This document shows, piece by piece, positions 53,119-60,135 of a stretch of 64,000 nucleotides of DNA. The DNA is from Mucilaginibacter agri (GTDB lineage Bacteria; Bacteroidota; Bacteroidia; Sphingobacteriales; Sphingobacteriaceae), in assembly GCF_009928685.1 (NCBI RefSeq), contig NZ_WWEO01000044.1, positions 434,001 to 498,000 of the forward strand, read 5' to 3'. The position numbers were made by a program, and so were the translations under genes. The notes under the pieces are model-generated. The model did not search any database, was not told where the DNA came from, and saw nothing but the letters and a program-made list of their open reading frames with translations. Positions within the stretch are counted from its first letter, which is position 1. The number at the start of each line of letters is the position of its first letter.

Positions 53119-53192
53119 CCCCTCCTGAGAGAGTAATTGGAACTAATGGATCTTTTTCTCTCCCCTCTTGAGAGGGGTTAGGGGTGTGTCCT
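53119..53192. repeat. Dispersed GC-rich intergenic repeat with hairpin
   Basis: CCCCTCT-TG-AGAGGGG (53162-53177) is followed by TTAGGGGTGTGTCC, the reverse of the segment near 40423-40439; a further CCCCTCCTGAGAGAG lies at 53119. The flanking 52951-53249 interval holds no other gene or structure that I can see. Confidence 0.65.
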
Positions 53193-53249
53193 TATCACTA
53201 ACTCATCAGAATTATAAAACGCTATATTTATCAAATAACATTTACTCTT

Positions 53250-53489
53250 ATGAGCACGCCATCAAAAAACCATATTATCGTTGTTAAGAAAATGAAATTG
53301 AATGCAACAAACGGTGATCATTCCGTTACCGAACCATTCAATTTCGACGACATCAAAGAATCTGTTAAGCCCTATATATTCGACGAAAAGAATGTTCGTA
53401 TTGACGTAGATGGCGACGAGATCACCTTTATTATTGTTTGCACCGAAGAAGCCAAGCGGCCAACTATAGGGTTTAGTCAAGGGAGTTAA
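53250..53489 (+). CDS. Small hypothetical protein
   Basis: A 79-residue soluble protein, acidic in its second half (FDDIKESVKPYIFDEKNVRIDVDGDEITFIIV), with a likely beta-alpha-beta-beta pattern. No signal peptide and no known motif. A near-consensus -7 box (TATATTTA, 53223-53230) lies 19 nt before the ATG, which supports that the gene is expressed. Neighbours give no clue to its role. Confidence 0.6.
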   Translation: MSTPSKNHIIVVKKMKLNATNGDHSVTEPFNFDDIKESVKPYIFDEKNVRIDVDGDEITFIIVCTEEAKRPTIGFSQGS

Positions 53490-53638
53490 CTATGACGGTC
53501 AATTATCCTGAACTTGTTGCATGGCCCCATAGGTAAGTCGAAAACTTGCAGGCTGCGACGGTTAATGCATATTCAGCATATTGATGCTATCGATTTTTTC
53601 TTTAACTTAACTTGTAAAAAACCAGCACCTTATAGCGA

Positions 53639-55093
53639 ATGAAAACCTTACGTCACTTATCTATTTTATTTTTAAGCTTATCATCGTGCTTAACTGTTTA
53701 CGCCCAATCCACCGCCAATAAAATTCACGAGGTTGAAACAAACCTGGTTGGCGTAATACAAATAGAAGGCGAAAAACCACATACGATACAAGAACAGCTG
53801 GTACACTACAAAGCACCGGGAATAAGTATCGCAGTTATCCAGAACTATAAGATTGCATGGGCAAAAGGTTACGGCTGGGCCGATGAAGAGCAAAAAATTC
53901 CGGTAACGGAAAAAACGCTCTTTCAGGCAGCGTCTATTAGTAAATCATTAAATGGCGTTGGTGTTTTAAAGTTGGTGCAGGACAAAAAACTCGATCTTTA
54001 TACAGATATCAACACCTACCTCACCAGCTGGAAATTTCCTTACGATAGTTTATCAAAAGGCAAAAAAATTACGGTAGCCAACCTGTTAAGCCATACAGCC
54101 GGGCTAAATGTACATGGCTTTAATGGCTATGAGCAGGGCAAGCCACTGCCAACCATAACCGAAATTCTCGATGGAAAAGCGCCCGCAAACTCTCCGCGTA
54201 TTCGCTCTATGTATGCGCCGGGTTTAAAATCTGAATATTCTGGTGGCGGAATTATGATTTCGCAAATGATTGTAATGGACGTTACCCATCATACTTATGC
54301 TGAATACATGAAGCAAAATGTGCTACAGCCTTTAGGCATGACAAGTAGTACTTATGAACAACCGCCGTTTGGAATTAAACCCGCGTTATTGACCACCGCT
54401 TACGGACCGCTCGAAAAGCCATTAACAGGAAAATACCATATTTACCCTGAGCAGGCTGCCGCCGGTTTATGGACCAATCCTACAGATCTTGCTAAATATG
54501 TCATTGAAACACAATTGGCTTATGAAGGTAAATCGGCAAAAGTGCTTAACCAACAAACTACTAAATTGAGGCTCACACCATATCTTAATAAAAATGCAGC
54601 CCTGGGTGTTTTTATTGATAACTTGGATAGTACCAAATATTTTCAACACAGTGGCGGCAATGAAGGTTTCCGCTGCATTTATTATGGAAGCCTTGAAGGT
54701 GGAAATGGCGTTGTAATAATGGTTAATTCTGATAACGGCCAAATTATAAGCGAAGTGATAAACAGTGTGGCAAAAGTTTATGGTTTTAAAGGATTATACA
54801 ATTCTACAATTAAAAAATCGGCGATAGTGGCCGATGCTGATTTACAAAGTTTAGTAGGTTATTATGAGCTTGCACCTAAATTTATTTTAAGCATTACCAA
54901 AGAAGGCAATCAGCTATATGCCCAGGCTTCAGGGCAAGGTAAATTCAGGATCAATCCCGAATCACAAACCAAATTTTACACCGTTGATTTCCCATCAGAT
55001 TTTGAATTTATTAAAGATAACAATGGAGTAGTAACCAGTGTGGTGCTTTTACAAAACGGGCAGAAACATGAGGCCAAGAGAATGAAATTGTAG
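53639..55093 (+). CDS. Secreted serine hydrolase, class C beta-lactamase fold
   Basis: A 484-residue exported enzyme (signal peptide to VYAQ, residue 22) of the beta-lactamase/D-Ala-D-Ala peptidase/esterase family. The nucleophile motif S99-I-S-K102 is in place, the second motif is Tyr-containing SEYSGGG, and the third is HSGGNEGF in place of KTG, all usual for Bacteroidota serine hydrolases. A C-terminal beta domain (about 390-484) resembles the DUF3471-like tail. It probably acts on peptides or esters and need not give drug resistance. Single gene. Confidence 0.9.
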   Translation: MKTLRHLSILFLSLSSCLTVYAQSTANKIHEVETNLVGVIQIEGEKPHTIQEQLVHYKAPGISIAVIQNYKIAWAKGYGWADEEQKIPVTEKTLFQAASISKSLNGVGVLKLVQDKKLDLYTDINTYLTSWKFPYDSLSKGKKITVANLLSHTAGLNVHGFNGYEQGKPLPTITEILDGKAPANSPRIRSMYAPGLKSEYSGGGIMISQMIVMDVTHHTYAEYMKQNVLQPLGMTSSTYEQPPFGIKPALLTTAYGPLEKPLTGKYHIYPEQAAAGLWTNPTDLAKYVIETQLAYEGKSAKVLNQQTTKLRLTPYLNKNAALGVFIDNLDSTKYFQHSGGNEGFRCIYYGSLEGGNGVVIMVNSDNGQIISEVINSVAKVYGFKGLYNSTIKKSAIVADADLQSLVGYYELAPKFILSITKEGNQLYAQASGQGKFRINPESQTKFYTVDFPSDFEFIKDNNGVVTSVVLLQNGQKHEAKRMKL

Positions 55094-55150
55094 GTATCTA
55101 AATATAAATTGTGATACCGAATTTTATTTCACCTGATGAAACTCACATCG

Positions 55151-55225
55151 TTCGAAGTCTATTAACTTCGAATGCATATAATAAATAGCCCCCGCTATTC
55201 AAAGTCTCCGACTTCGAGCAGCGGG
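55151..55225. repeat. Two extragenic palindromes
   Basis: TTCGAAGT-CTATTA-ACTTCGAA (55151-55172) is a perfect inverted repeat; CCCGCTATTCAAAGTC (55191-55206) pairs with GACTTCGAGCAGCGGG (55210-55225) with three mismatches. They share the GAAGTC/GACTTC core, so they are related elements, possibly also terminating the serine hydrolase mRNA. Confidence 0.55.
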
Positions 55226-55301
55226 TTGAGCTGGAAAGTCACGAATCTCATTTTTTACAAAACTTTACTCTCAAAATCGGAAAGCAGTAAAACCGAAAGC
55301 T

Positions 55302-55309
55302 TAATTTTG
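55302..55309 (+). promoter_or_regulatory. -7 box 4 nt upstream of DUF551 start
   Basis: TAATTTTG, an exact TAnnTTTG match ending 4 nt before the ATG at 55314. With the usual distance from box to transcription start, RNA would begin at or next to the ATG. Confidence 0.5.
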
Positions 55310-55313
55310 CCTC

Positions 55314-55691
55314 ATGGATTGGATAGCTGTACAAGATAAATTACCCCTCGATAACGAACCGGTTTTAGTACTAATTAGCACCGAGGACGACGATTACACC
55401 AGGTTTAACAACATGCAGGTTGCCTACCACGTATCTAAGCAATGGATAGGTAAAGACAGCGGCTTATGCGACGTAACGCACTGGCTACCACTTCCACCTG
55501 CCCCGAAGCCACCGCGAGACGAGCATTTTGAGGCTATTAAATTTGCATCAGACAGTGTGATGAGCCATTATATTCCCACAGATAGGAGTGCGCAGACGTT
55601 CTCCTTCGCCATTACAGCTGAAGGGAAAGAATATACCGCTCATTACGAAAAAGACGTAGACGGTTATTGGACGTTTAGGAAATATGAGTAA
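55314..55691 (+). CDS. DUF551 domain-containing protein
   Basis: A 125-residue soluble protein. The first 60 residues are a DUF551 domain (MDWIAVQDKLPLDNEPVLV, then VTHWLPLPPAP), a module known from phage and bacterial genes with no assigned activity. The C-terminal part (about 65-125) is a separate small beta domain with alternating charged strands. The family start MDWI fixes the ATG at 55314 even though the -7 box lies only 4 nt upstream. Its last 17 nt overlap the convergent membrane-protein gene. Confidence 0.82.
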   Translation: MDWIAVQDKLPLDNEPVLVLISTEDDDYTRFNNMQVAYHVSKQWIGKDSGLCDVTHWLPLPPAPKPPRDEHFEAIKFASDSVMSHYIPTDRSAQTFSFAITAEGKEYTAHYEKDVDGYWTFRKYE

Positions 55692-56688
55692 TAAAGCTTT
55701 CCACCTCGTCTACATTCATTAAAATAGTACTGAATATTTTGGATGCCCCGTATAGCTTATCAACCTTTACAGGCTCTTTAAAAGTGATAAGTAAGTTACC
55801 ACTTGTTTTTATTGCGCCACCCTTAAGGTACGGGACGTCGGAAGGCTGATAATCGTTGGTTATTTTCTGAAGCGAATCTATGTTATTTAGTGTAGTAACT
55901 ACCTGCCAGCGCAAGCCAGTGCGCAACACTATAAAATTATCACCAATTAAAATCTTTCGTTTTAGCATGGCAGATAAATCTGCCACGAAAACGATCATTC
56001 CATAAGCAGAAATGGAAGTCACAACAATAGCGGCAATGTTATTCCAGTGTATTAGCAGGAGATGCACGGCTACCATTTCAATCAGCACCACTGCAAACAA
56101 AACACTCCAAATAGCTACATAACCACAGGTTTTGTGTGTAGTAAAGGTTTTGATATCACATGCACAATCTTTCTCCTTTCGCCAAAACAACAGGCCGTAT
56201 CTAATTATTGCCAACTCGGACGCCATTAGCTTTATAGCAACAGACGAACCCAACACCGATACCATAGCATGGCGCAGATTATAGATAGGGTCTGCAAATT
56301 CTGCCCTATCTTGATTATAAGCAGCCCTTAGTTTTTTAAATTGGGTAACAGCATAACCGATAACAAACAATTCTGCCAGCACGCTCAATTTGCGGATCTG
56401 TAAAATGTAATCTCGCTGTTGCTGCGGCAGTACCACATATGCTAATCCACAGCAAAAACTAAATATAAGCAACAAGCTCTTCGCCGAAACCTTTAAAGGT
56501 CGAACAATAATAAAATAATACAACACCGGAAAAGTGATCACCAAGTCGGCAAGAAAGCCGTTTGCAACTTTATCTCTTATTCTCAGTGGCGCAGCATTTA
56601 GGATGGCAAGTCCACCAAAAAATATGATTAGCGCGATAATCAGAATAGAAATAATATTACGATTTAACCGAGGAAGAAAAGCTGTCAT
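55675..56688 (-). CDS. Multi-pass membrane protein of unknown function
   Basis: About 337 residues from the ATG at 56688 (MTAFLPRLNRN); a TTG 13 codons upstream is rejected because a near-consensus -7 box (minus strand TATCTTTA, 56716-56723) covers that area. Six to eight hydrophobic segments lie in residues 10-250. The C-terminal soluble tail (about 255-337) has strands with basic residues and resembles a small PH-like or GRAM-like domain, but this is a weak impression. The 3' end overlaps the DUF551 gene by 17 nt. Confidence 0.65.
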   Translation of the reverse strand: MTAFLPRLNRNIISILIIALIIFFGGLAILNAAPLRIRDKVANGFLADLVITFPVLYYFIIVRPLKVSAKSLLLIFSFCCGLAYVVLPQQQRDYILQIRKLSVLAELFVIGYAVTQFKKLRAAYNQDRAEFADPIYNLRHAMVSVLGSSVAIKLMASELAIIRYGLLFWRKEKDCACDIKTFTTHKTCGYVAIWSVLFAVVLIEMVAVHLLLIHWNNIAAIVVTSISAYGMIVFVADLSAMLKRKILIGDNFIVLRTGLRWQVVTTLNNIDSLQKITNDYQPSDVPYLKGGAIKTSGNLLITFKEPVKVDKLYGASKIFSTILMNVDEVESFITHIS

Positions 56689-56785
56689 GGCTTGGGCTTG
56701 GGTTTGGGTACAGCCTAAAGATAGCAATAAAAGCTTTTAGCGATTCCGCCCAACACATCAGAATCGCTAAATGATTCACAAATTC

Positions 56786-57784
56786 TTACAACAACTTCCT
56801 CACCACCAAAAACGCCCCTGTAGCCGCCAAACTTGCAATCCCTAATAATTTTGCGCGGCCTTTAGTTGCCTTTTTAGAGCCATAGCCACCTGCAATTTTA
56901 TAGTCAACTCCGCTGGGTTCGAAAATAGCGCCATTGGTTACCGGTTCCGGTTCGGCCTTTTTAAAGTAGTGTTGTGTAACCTTGAGCAATCCGAACCTGG
57001 TGAGCCTGGGCGAAATAATTTGCCCCAGTTTCGCCATATAAGCCGAACTGCCTATCATTACGCTCTCACGCGGGCGCTCTATCAGCCTTACAATTTCTGA
57101 TGCAACCTTGGTGGTGGGTATAATTGGAGGTACAGGTTTAAGTTTCTTGCCTGTGTAGTTGGCCGCATGTACCGGGCCGGGGGTATCTACAAATCCAGCA
57201 TAAACATCACAGATATGGATATCAGGGCAATCGATCATTTCGGTGCGCAGGGCTTCAGAAAAACCACGTACGCCATATTTGCTGGCGGTATAGGCTACTG
57301 AGTAAGGCATGGCAACATAGCCGCCGGCAGAGTTCATATTTATTAGCGTTCCGTAACGTTGTTTCTTAAAGTAAGGCACTACGGCGTAAGCACCGTTGAA
57401 GTAACCCATTAAATTGGTTTTTAACACTTGCTCGTGAGCCTCGAGCGGCACGGCGGTAAATTCGCCCAAAAGGCCTATTCCTGCAATGTTAATCCATACG
57501 TCTATCGATTTTCCGAAAGTGCAGGCATCCTTAGCTAAGTTTTTTACTGCAGCTGCATCTGTAACATCGGTAACTACGGCAATGGCTTTGGCACCAAGTC
57601 GGTCGCAAACGTCAACTACTTCGTCGAGCGTTTCTTTTTTACGGGCTGCCAGTACAAGTTTACAACCATACTGAGCCAGCTCAATGGCTGTAGCACGGCC
57701 AATACCGCTGGATGCACCTGTTATTACAATGGTTTGTTTGTTTAACGGCTGGCGGACATCAATTCGGGAACGTAATAAACTCAT
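56786..57784 (-). CDS. Short-chain dehydrogenase/reductase (SDR)
   Basis: NAD(P)-dependent oxidoreductase of 332 residues. The cofactor loop TGASSGIG (about residues 22-29), the structural NIAG, and the catalytic S-Y-K set (NMNSAGGYVAMPYSVAYTASKYG, with YxxxK) are complete. The protein is about 80 residues longer than classical SDRs: the C-terminal extension ends in a hydrophobic stretch (LLGIASLAATGAFLVV), suggesting membrane attachment. The substrate is unknown. Single gene, upstream of which lies the co-oriented pirin gene (79 nt). Confidence 0.92.
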   Translation of the reverse strand: MSLLRSRIDVRQPLNKQTIVITGASSGIGRATAIELAQYGCKLVLAARKKETLDEVVDVCDRLGAKAIAVVTDVTDAAAVKNLAKDACTFGKSIDVWINIAGIGLLGEFTAVPLEAHEQVLKTNLMGYFNGAYAVVPYFKKQRYGTLINMNSAGGYVAMPYSVAYTASKYGVRGFSEALRTEMIDCPDIHICDVYAGFVDTPGPVHAANYTGKKLKPVPPIIPTTKVASEIVRLIERPRESVMIGSSAYMAKLGQIISPRLTRFGLLKVTQHYFKKAEPEPVTNGAIFEPSGVDYKIAGGYGSKKATKGRAKLLGIASLAATGAFLVVRKLL

Positions 57785-57863
57785 AGGATCTGATTTATCT
57801 GGGTAAGATATAAGAACCTGACAGAGAATGAAAGGTTTATGAAAAGTTTATTTTCCCTGTTAT

Positions 57864-58718
57864 CTATCCATTCCAGGCTCCAAACTTACCTTGCTGATAA
57901 TCACGGTATGCCTCGGCTATTTCCTGCTCAGTATTCATTACAAAGGGGCCTTGTGATACTACCGGTTCGTTATACGGCATGGCATGCCCAAACAATAAAA
58001 TACTTTCTGTTGATGAAGTAATCATCAATTCGCCACCATCCTGATCAAACTCTGCCAGATGAACCGCCTTTACCGCCGTACCATTAGCTTCCAGTTCGCC
58101 ACGAATAACGTAAAAGAAAATATTGTGCTCCTGGGGGATATTGATCGAAATCCTACCACCATTCTTAAAGTAGATGGTGTTGAGGTTGATACCCAAATCT
58201 GTTTCAAATGCAGGCTGCTTGCCCTCCCATTGGCCAAATATTAAGTCGACTTCTACCCTGCCATCGTCGAAAGTAACTGAAGGTATTTCTTCCTTCTGTT
58301 TACCAATGTAGAAAGGTTCGGACATTTTTAAACGGGCTGGTAGATTAACCCACAGTTGCAGAATTTCCATCGGCCCACCATTTTTCTTAAAAGCTTCCGA
58401 CGAAACCTCAGAATGGATAAGCCCTCTGCCCGCACGCATCCATTGCACACCGCCGCTGGTGATCACGCTCTCATGTCCGCTATTGTCTTTGTGCGCAATG
58501 TCGCCGTCGATAATAAAAGTAACGGTTTCCATTCCCCGGTGCGGGTGCGGACCAAAAGGTAGCCCCCTGTTACTCGGTTTATAAACCTGCGGACCGTGAT
58601 GATTGAGAAATAAAAACGGATCGATGTAATTAACGTATTGAGTTGGCAGAGCTCGATAAGTAACCATATCTGCAATAGGCGCAGAAACCGCTGGATATAT
58701 TTTTATAATTTTTGACAT
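57864..58718 (-). CDS. Pirin family protein
   Basis: A 284-residue bicupin iron protein. The iron ligands of pirins are present in the N-terminal cupin: PHPHRGMETVTF (two His, with Glu nearby) and GLIHSE (His and Glu). The characteristic FLFLNHHGPQ and LQLWVNLPARLKM stretches also match. Pirins act as quercetinases or redox-linked co-regulators; which applies here is unknown. It diverges from the MFS gene with 110 nt between start codons. Confidence 0.93.
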   Translation of the reverse strand: MSKIIKIYPAVSAPIADMVTYRALPTQYVNYIDPFLFLNHHGPQVYKPSNRGLPFGPHPHRGMETVTFIIDGDIAHKDNSGHESVITSGGVQWMRAGRGLIHSEVSSEAFKKNGGPMEILQLWVNLPARLKMSEPFYIGKQKEEIPSVTFDDGRVEVDLIFGQWEGKQPAFETDLGINLNTIYFKNGGRISINIPQEHNIFFYVIRGELEANGTAVKAVHLAEFDQDGGELMITSSTESILLFGHAMPYNEPVVSQGPFVMNTEQEIAEAYRDYQQGKFGAWNG

Positions 58719-58790
58719 AATTATGTGATATACTACTACACAACAAGCAATTATCTTAAAGTGTTATTCGGACACATAAAACAATAAACG

Positions 58791-58798
58791 TATTTTTG
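58791..58798 (+). promoter_or_regulatory. -7 promoter box of the MFS gene
   Basis: TATTTTTG, an exact TAnnTTTG match 30 nt before the ATG at 58829. It overlaps an in-frame TTG at 58796, which is therefore not the start. Confidence 0.6.
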
Positions 58799-58828
58799 CA
58801 GCAAGGTTACAAAACTAAGCATATTGAT

Positions 58829-59992
58829 ATGGCGACAGAACAGCTTGAGGTAAAATATACAGGTTACAAACCGGCAATTTATAGAGCAGCCGTTGGCGCT
58901 ATGTTTTTTATGGCCGGTTTATGTTTTGCCAGCTGGGCTTCGCGCATTGCCACCATTCAACAAAAATTAGAGCTTAGTGATGCCGCTTTAGGTGGTGTAT
59001 TATTTGCCTTGCCGGTAGGTTTAATGCTTTCGCTGCCATTTTCGGGTTGGGCTGTAAACAAAATAGGTAGCCGCATGCTGCTTACTTTTGCCATTATTAC
59101 CTACGGCGTTTTGCTGGTATGTTTAGGCTCTGTTGATCATGTTTATCAGTTAATTATGTGTTTGGTGGCTTTCGGTTTTGCCAGCAATGCAACTAACATT
59201 GCTGTAAATACTCAAGCCGTAGCTACCGAAAAAATGTATAGCAAGCCCATTATGGCTTCCTTCCACGGGTTGTGGAGCATGGCCGGTTTTACTGGCGCGG
59301 CGATAGGCACCTTCATGATCCATCAGAAGATTGTGCCTATGTATCACTTTGCGCTTATCTGTTGCATTAACGTAATTGTAGTACTTATCTGCCTGCAATA
59401 TCTACACAACGACCGCGACGAGAACAGCGATGCACCAGCCTTTGCCATACCCGATAGATCACTTATAAAACTTGGGCTAATTGCCTTTTGCTCCATGATA
59501 TGCGAGGGTGCAATGTTCGACTGGAGCGTCATATACTTTAAAAAAATCGTTTTGGTAGAAGATGCCTGGATAGCCACCGGTTATACTGCCTTTATGTGCA
59601 CCATGGCCACCGGCCGCTTTATTGCCGACTGGTTTGCGCATAAATTTGGTTTAAAACGTATTCTTCAGGTTAGTGGTACACTTACTGCCATTGGCTTATT
59701 AATTGCGGTGATACACCCTACTTTTCCTGTTGCAATTGGTGGCTTTTTACTGGTTGGCTTTGGTGTATCATCCGTAGTGCCTATGGTTTACAGCGCAGCT
59801 GGCCGATCTAAAACTATGACACCGGGTGCTGCAATTGCAGCAGTATCAACCATCAGTTTTGTGGGCTTCCTGATAGGTCCGCCGGTTATTGGTTTTCTGG
59901 CCGGGGCATTCACCCTCAGGGTTTCTTTTACTTTTATTGCCCTAATGGGCGCATGTGTGGTGATATTGGCAACCAAAGCCAAGGTTGAGTAA
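58829..59992 (+). CDS. MFS transporter, YbjJ-like
   Basis: Inner-membrane carrier of about 387 residues with 12 predicted helices. The first loop carries ASWASRIATIQQKLELSDAALGGVLFALPVGLM, close to the YbjJ/FucP-like branch of MFS proteins, with the loop 2-3 motif AVNKIGSRML. The substrate is unknown; relatives are putative sugar or drug carriers. The ATG at 58829 (MATEQLEV) is chosen because the -7 box covers the upstream TTG. A 20-nt palindrome follows the stop. Confidence 0.9.
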   Translation: MATEQLEVKYTGYKPAIYRAAVGAMFFMAGLCFASWASRIATIQQKLELSDAALGGVLFALPVGLMLSLPFSGWAVNKIGSRMLLTFAIITYGVLLVCLGSVDHVYQLIMCLVAFGFASNATNIAVNTQAVATEKMYSKPIMASFHGLWSMAGFTGAAIGTFMIHQKIVPMYHFALICCINVIVVLICLQYLHNDRDENSDAPAFAIPDRSLIKLGLIAFCSMICEGAMFDWSVIYFKKIVLVEDAWIATGYTAFMCTMATGRFIADWFAHKFGLKRILQVSGTLTAIGLLIAVIHPTFPVAIGGFLLVGFGVSSVVPMVYSAAGRSKTMTPGAAIAAVSTISFVGFLIGPPVIGFLAGAFTLRVSFTFIALMGACVVILATKAKVE

Positions 59993-59998
59993 TTTTTA

Positions 59999-60023
59999 AT
60001 ATCAATTACAATTGATATATTTA
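59999..60023 (+). promoter_or_regulatory. Palindrome overlapping a -7 box, upstream of the first macroglobulin-like gene
   Basis: ATATCAATT (59999-60007) and AATTGATAT (60010-60018) form a perfect inverted repeat; its right arm runs into TATATTTA (60016-60023), one change from TAnnTTTG. The segment GATATATTTACTT recurs at 62568-62580 before the paralogous gene. Confidence 0.45.
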
Positions 60024-60135
60024 CTTTAATCAATTATAGCCATGCTATTATTGCGGGGGTAACCTACTGCGCGTCAATAGCATTCCTATGCCTTAATCAC
60101 CATTAAACAGCCCCGCTGTGAAAAACTTATTGTGT

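Noticed and set aside
53639..55093. Antibiotic-resistance beta-lactamase
   Set aside because: The motifs fit the broad class C-like serine hydrolase family with a C-terminal beta domain; nothing indicates beta-lactam hydrolysis.
58796..58828. TTG start for the MFS gene
   Set aside because: The codon lies inside the -7 promoter box, so it cannot be in the mRNA in a translatable position.
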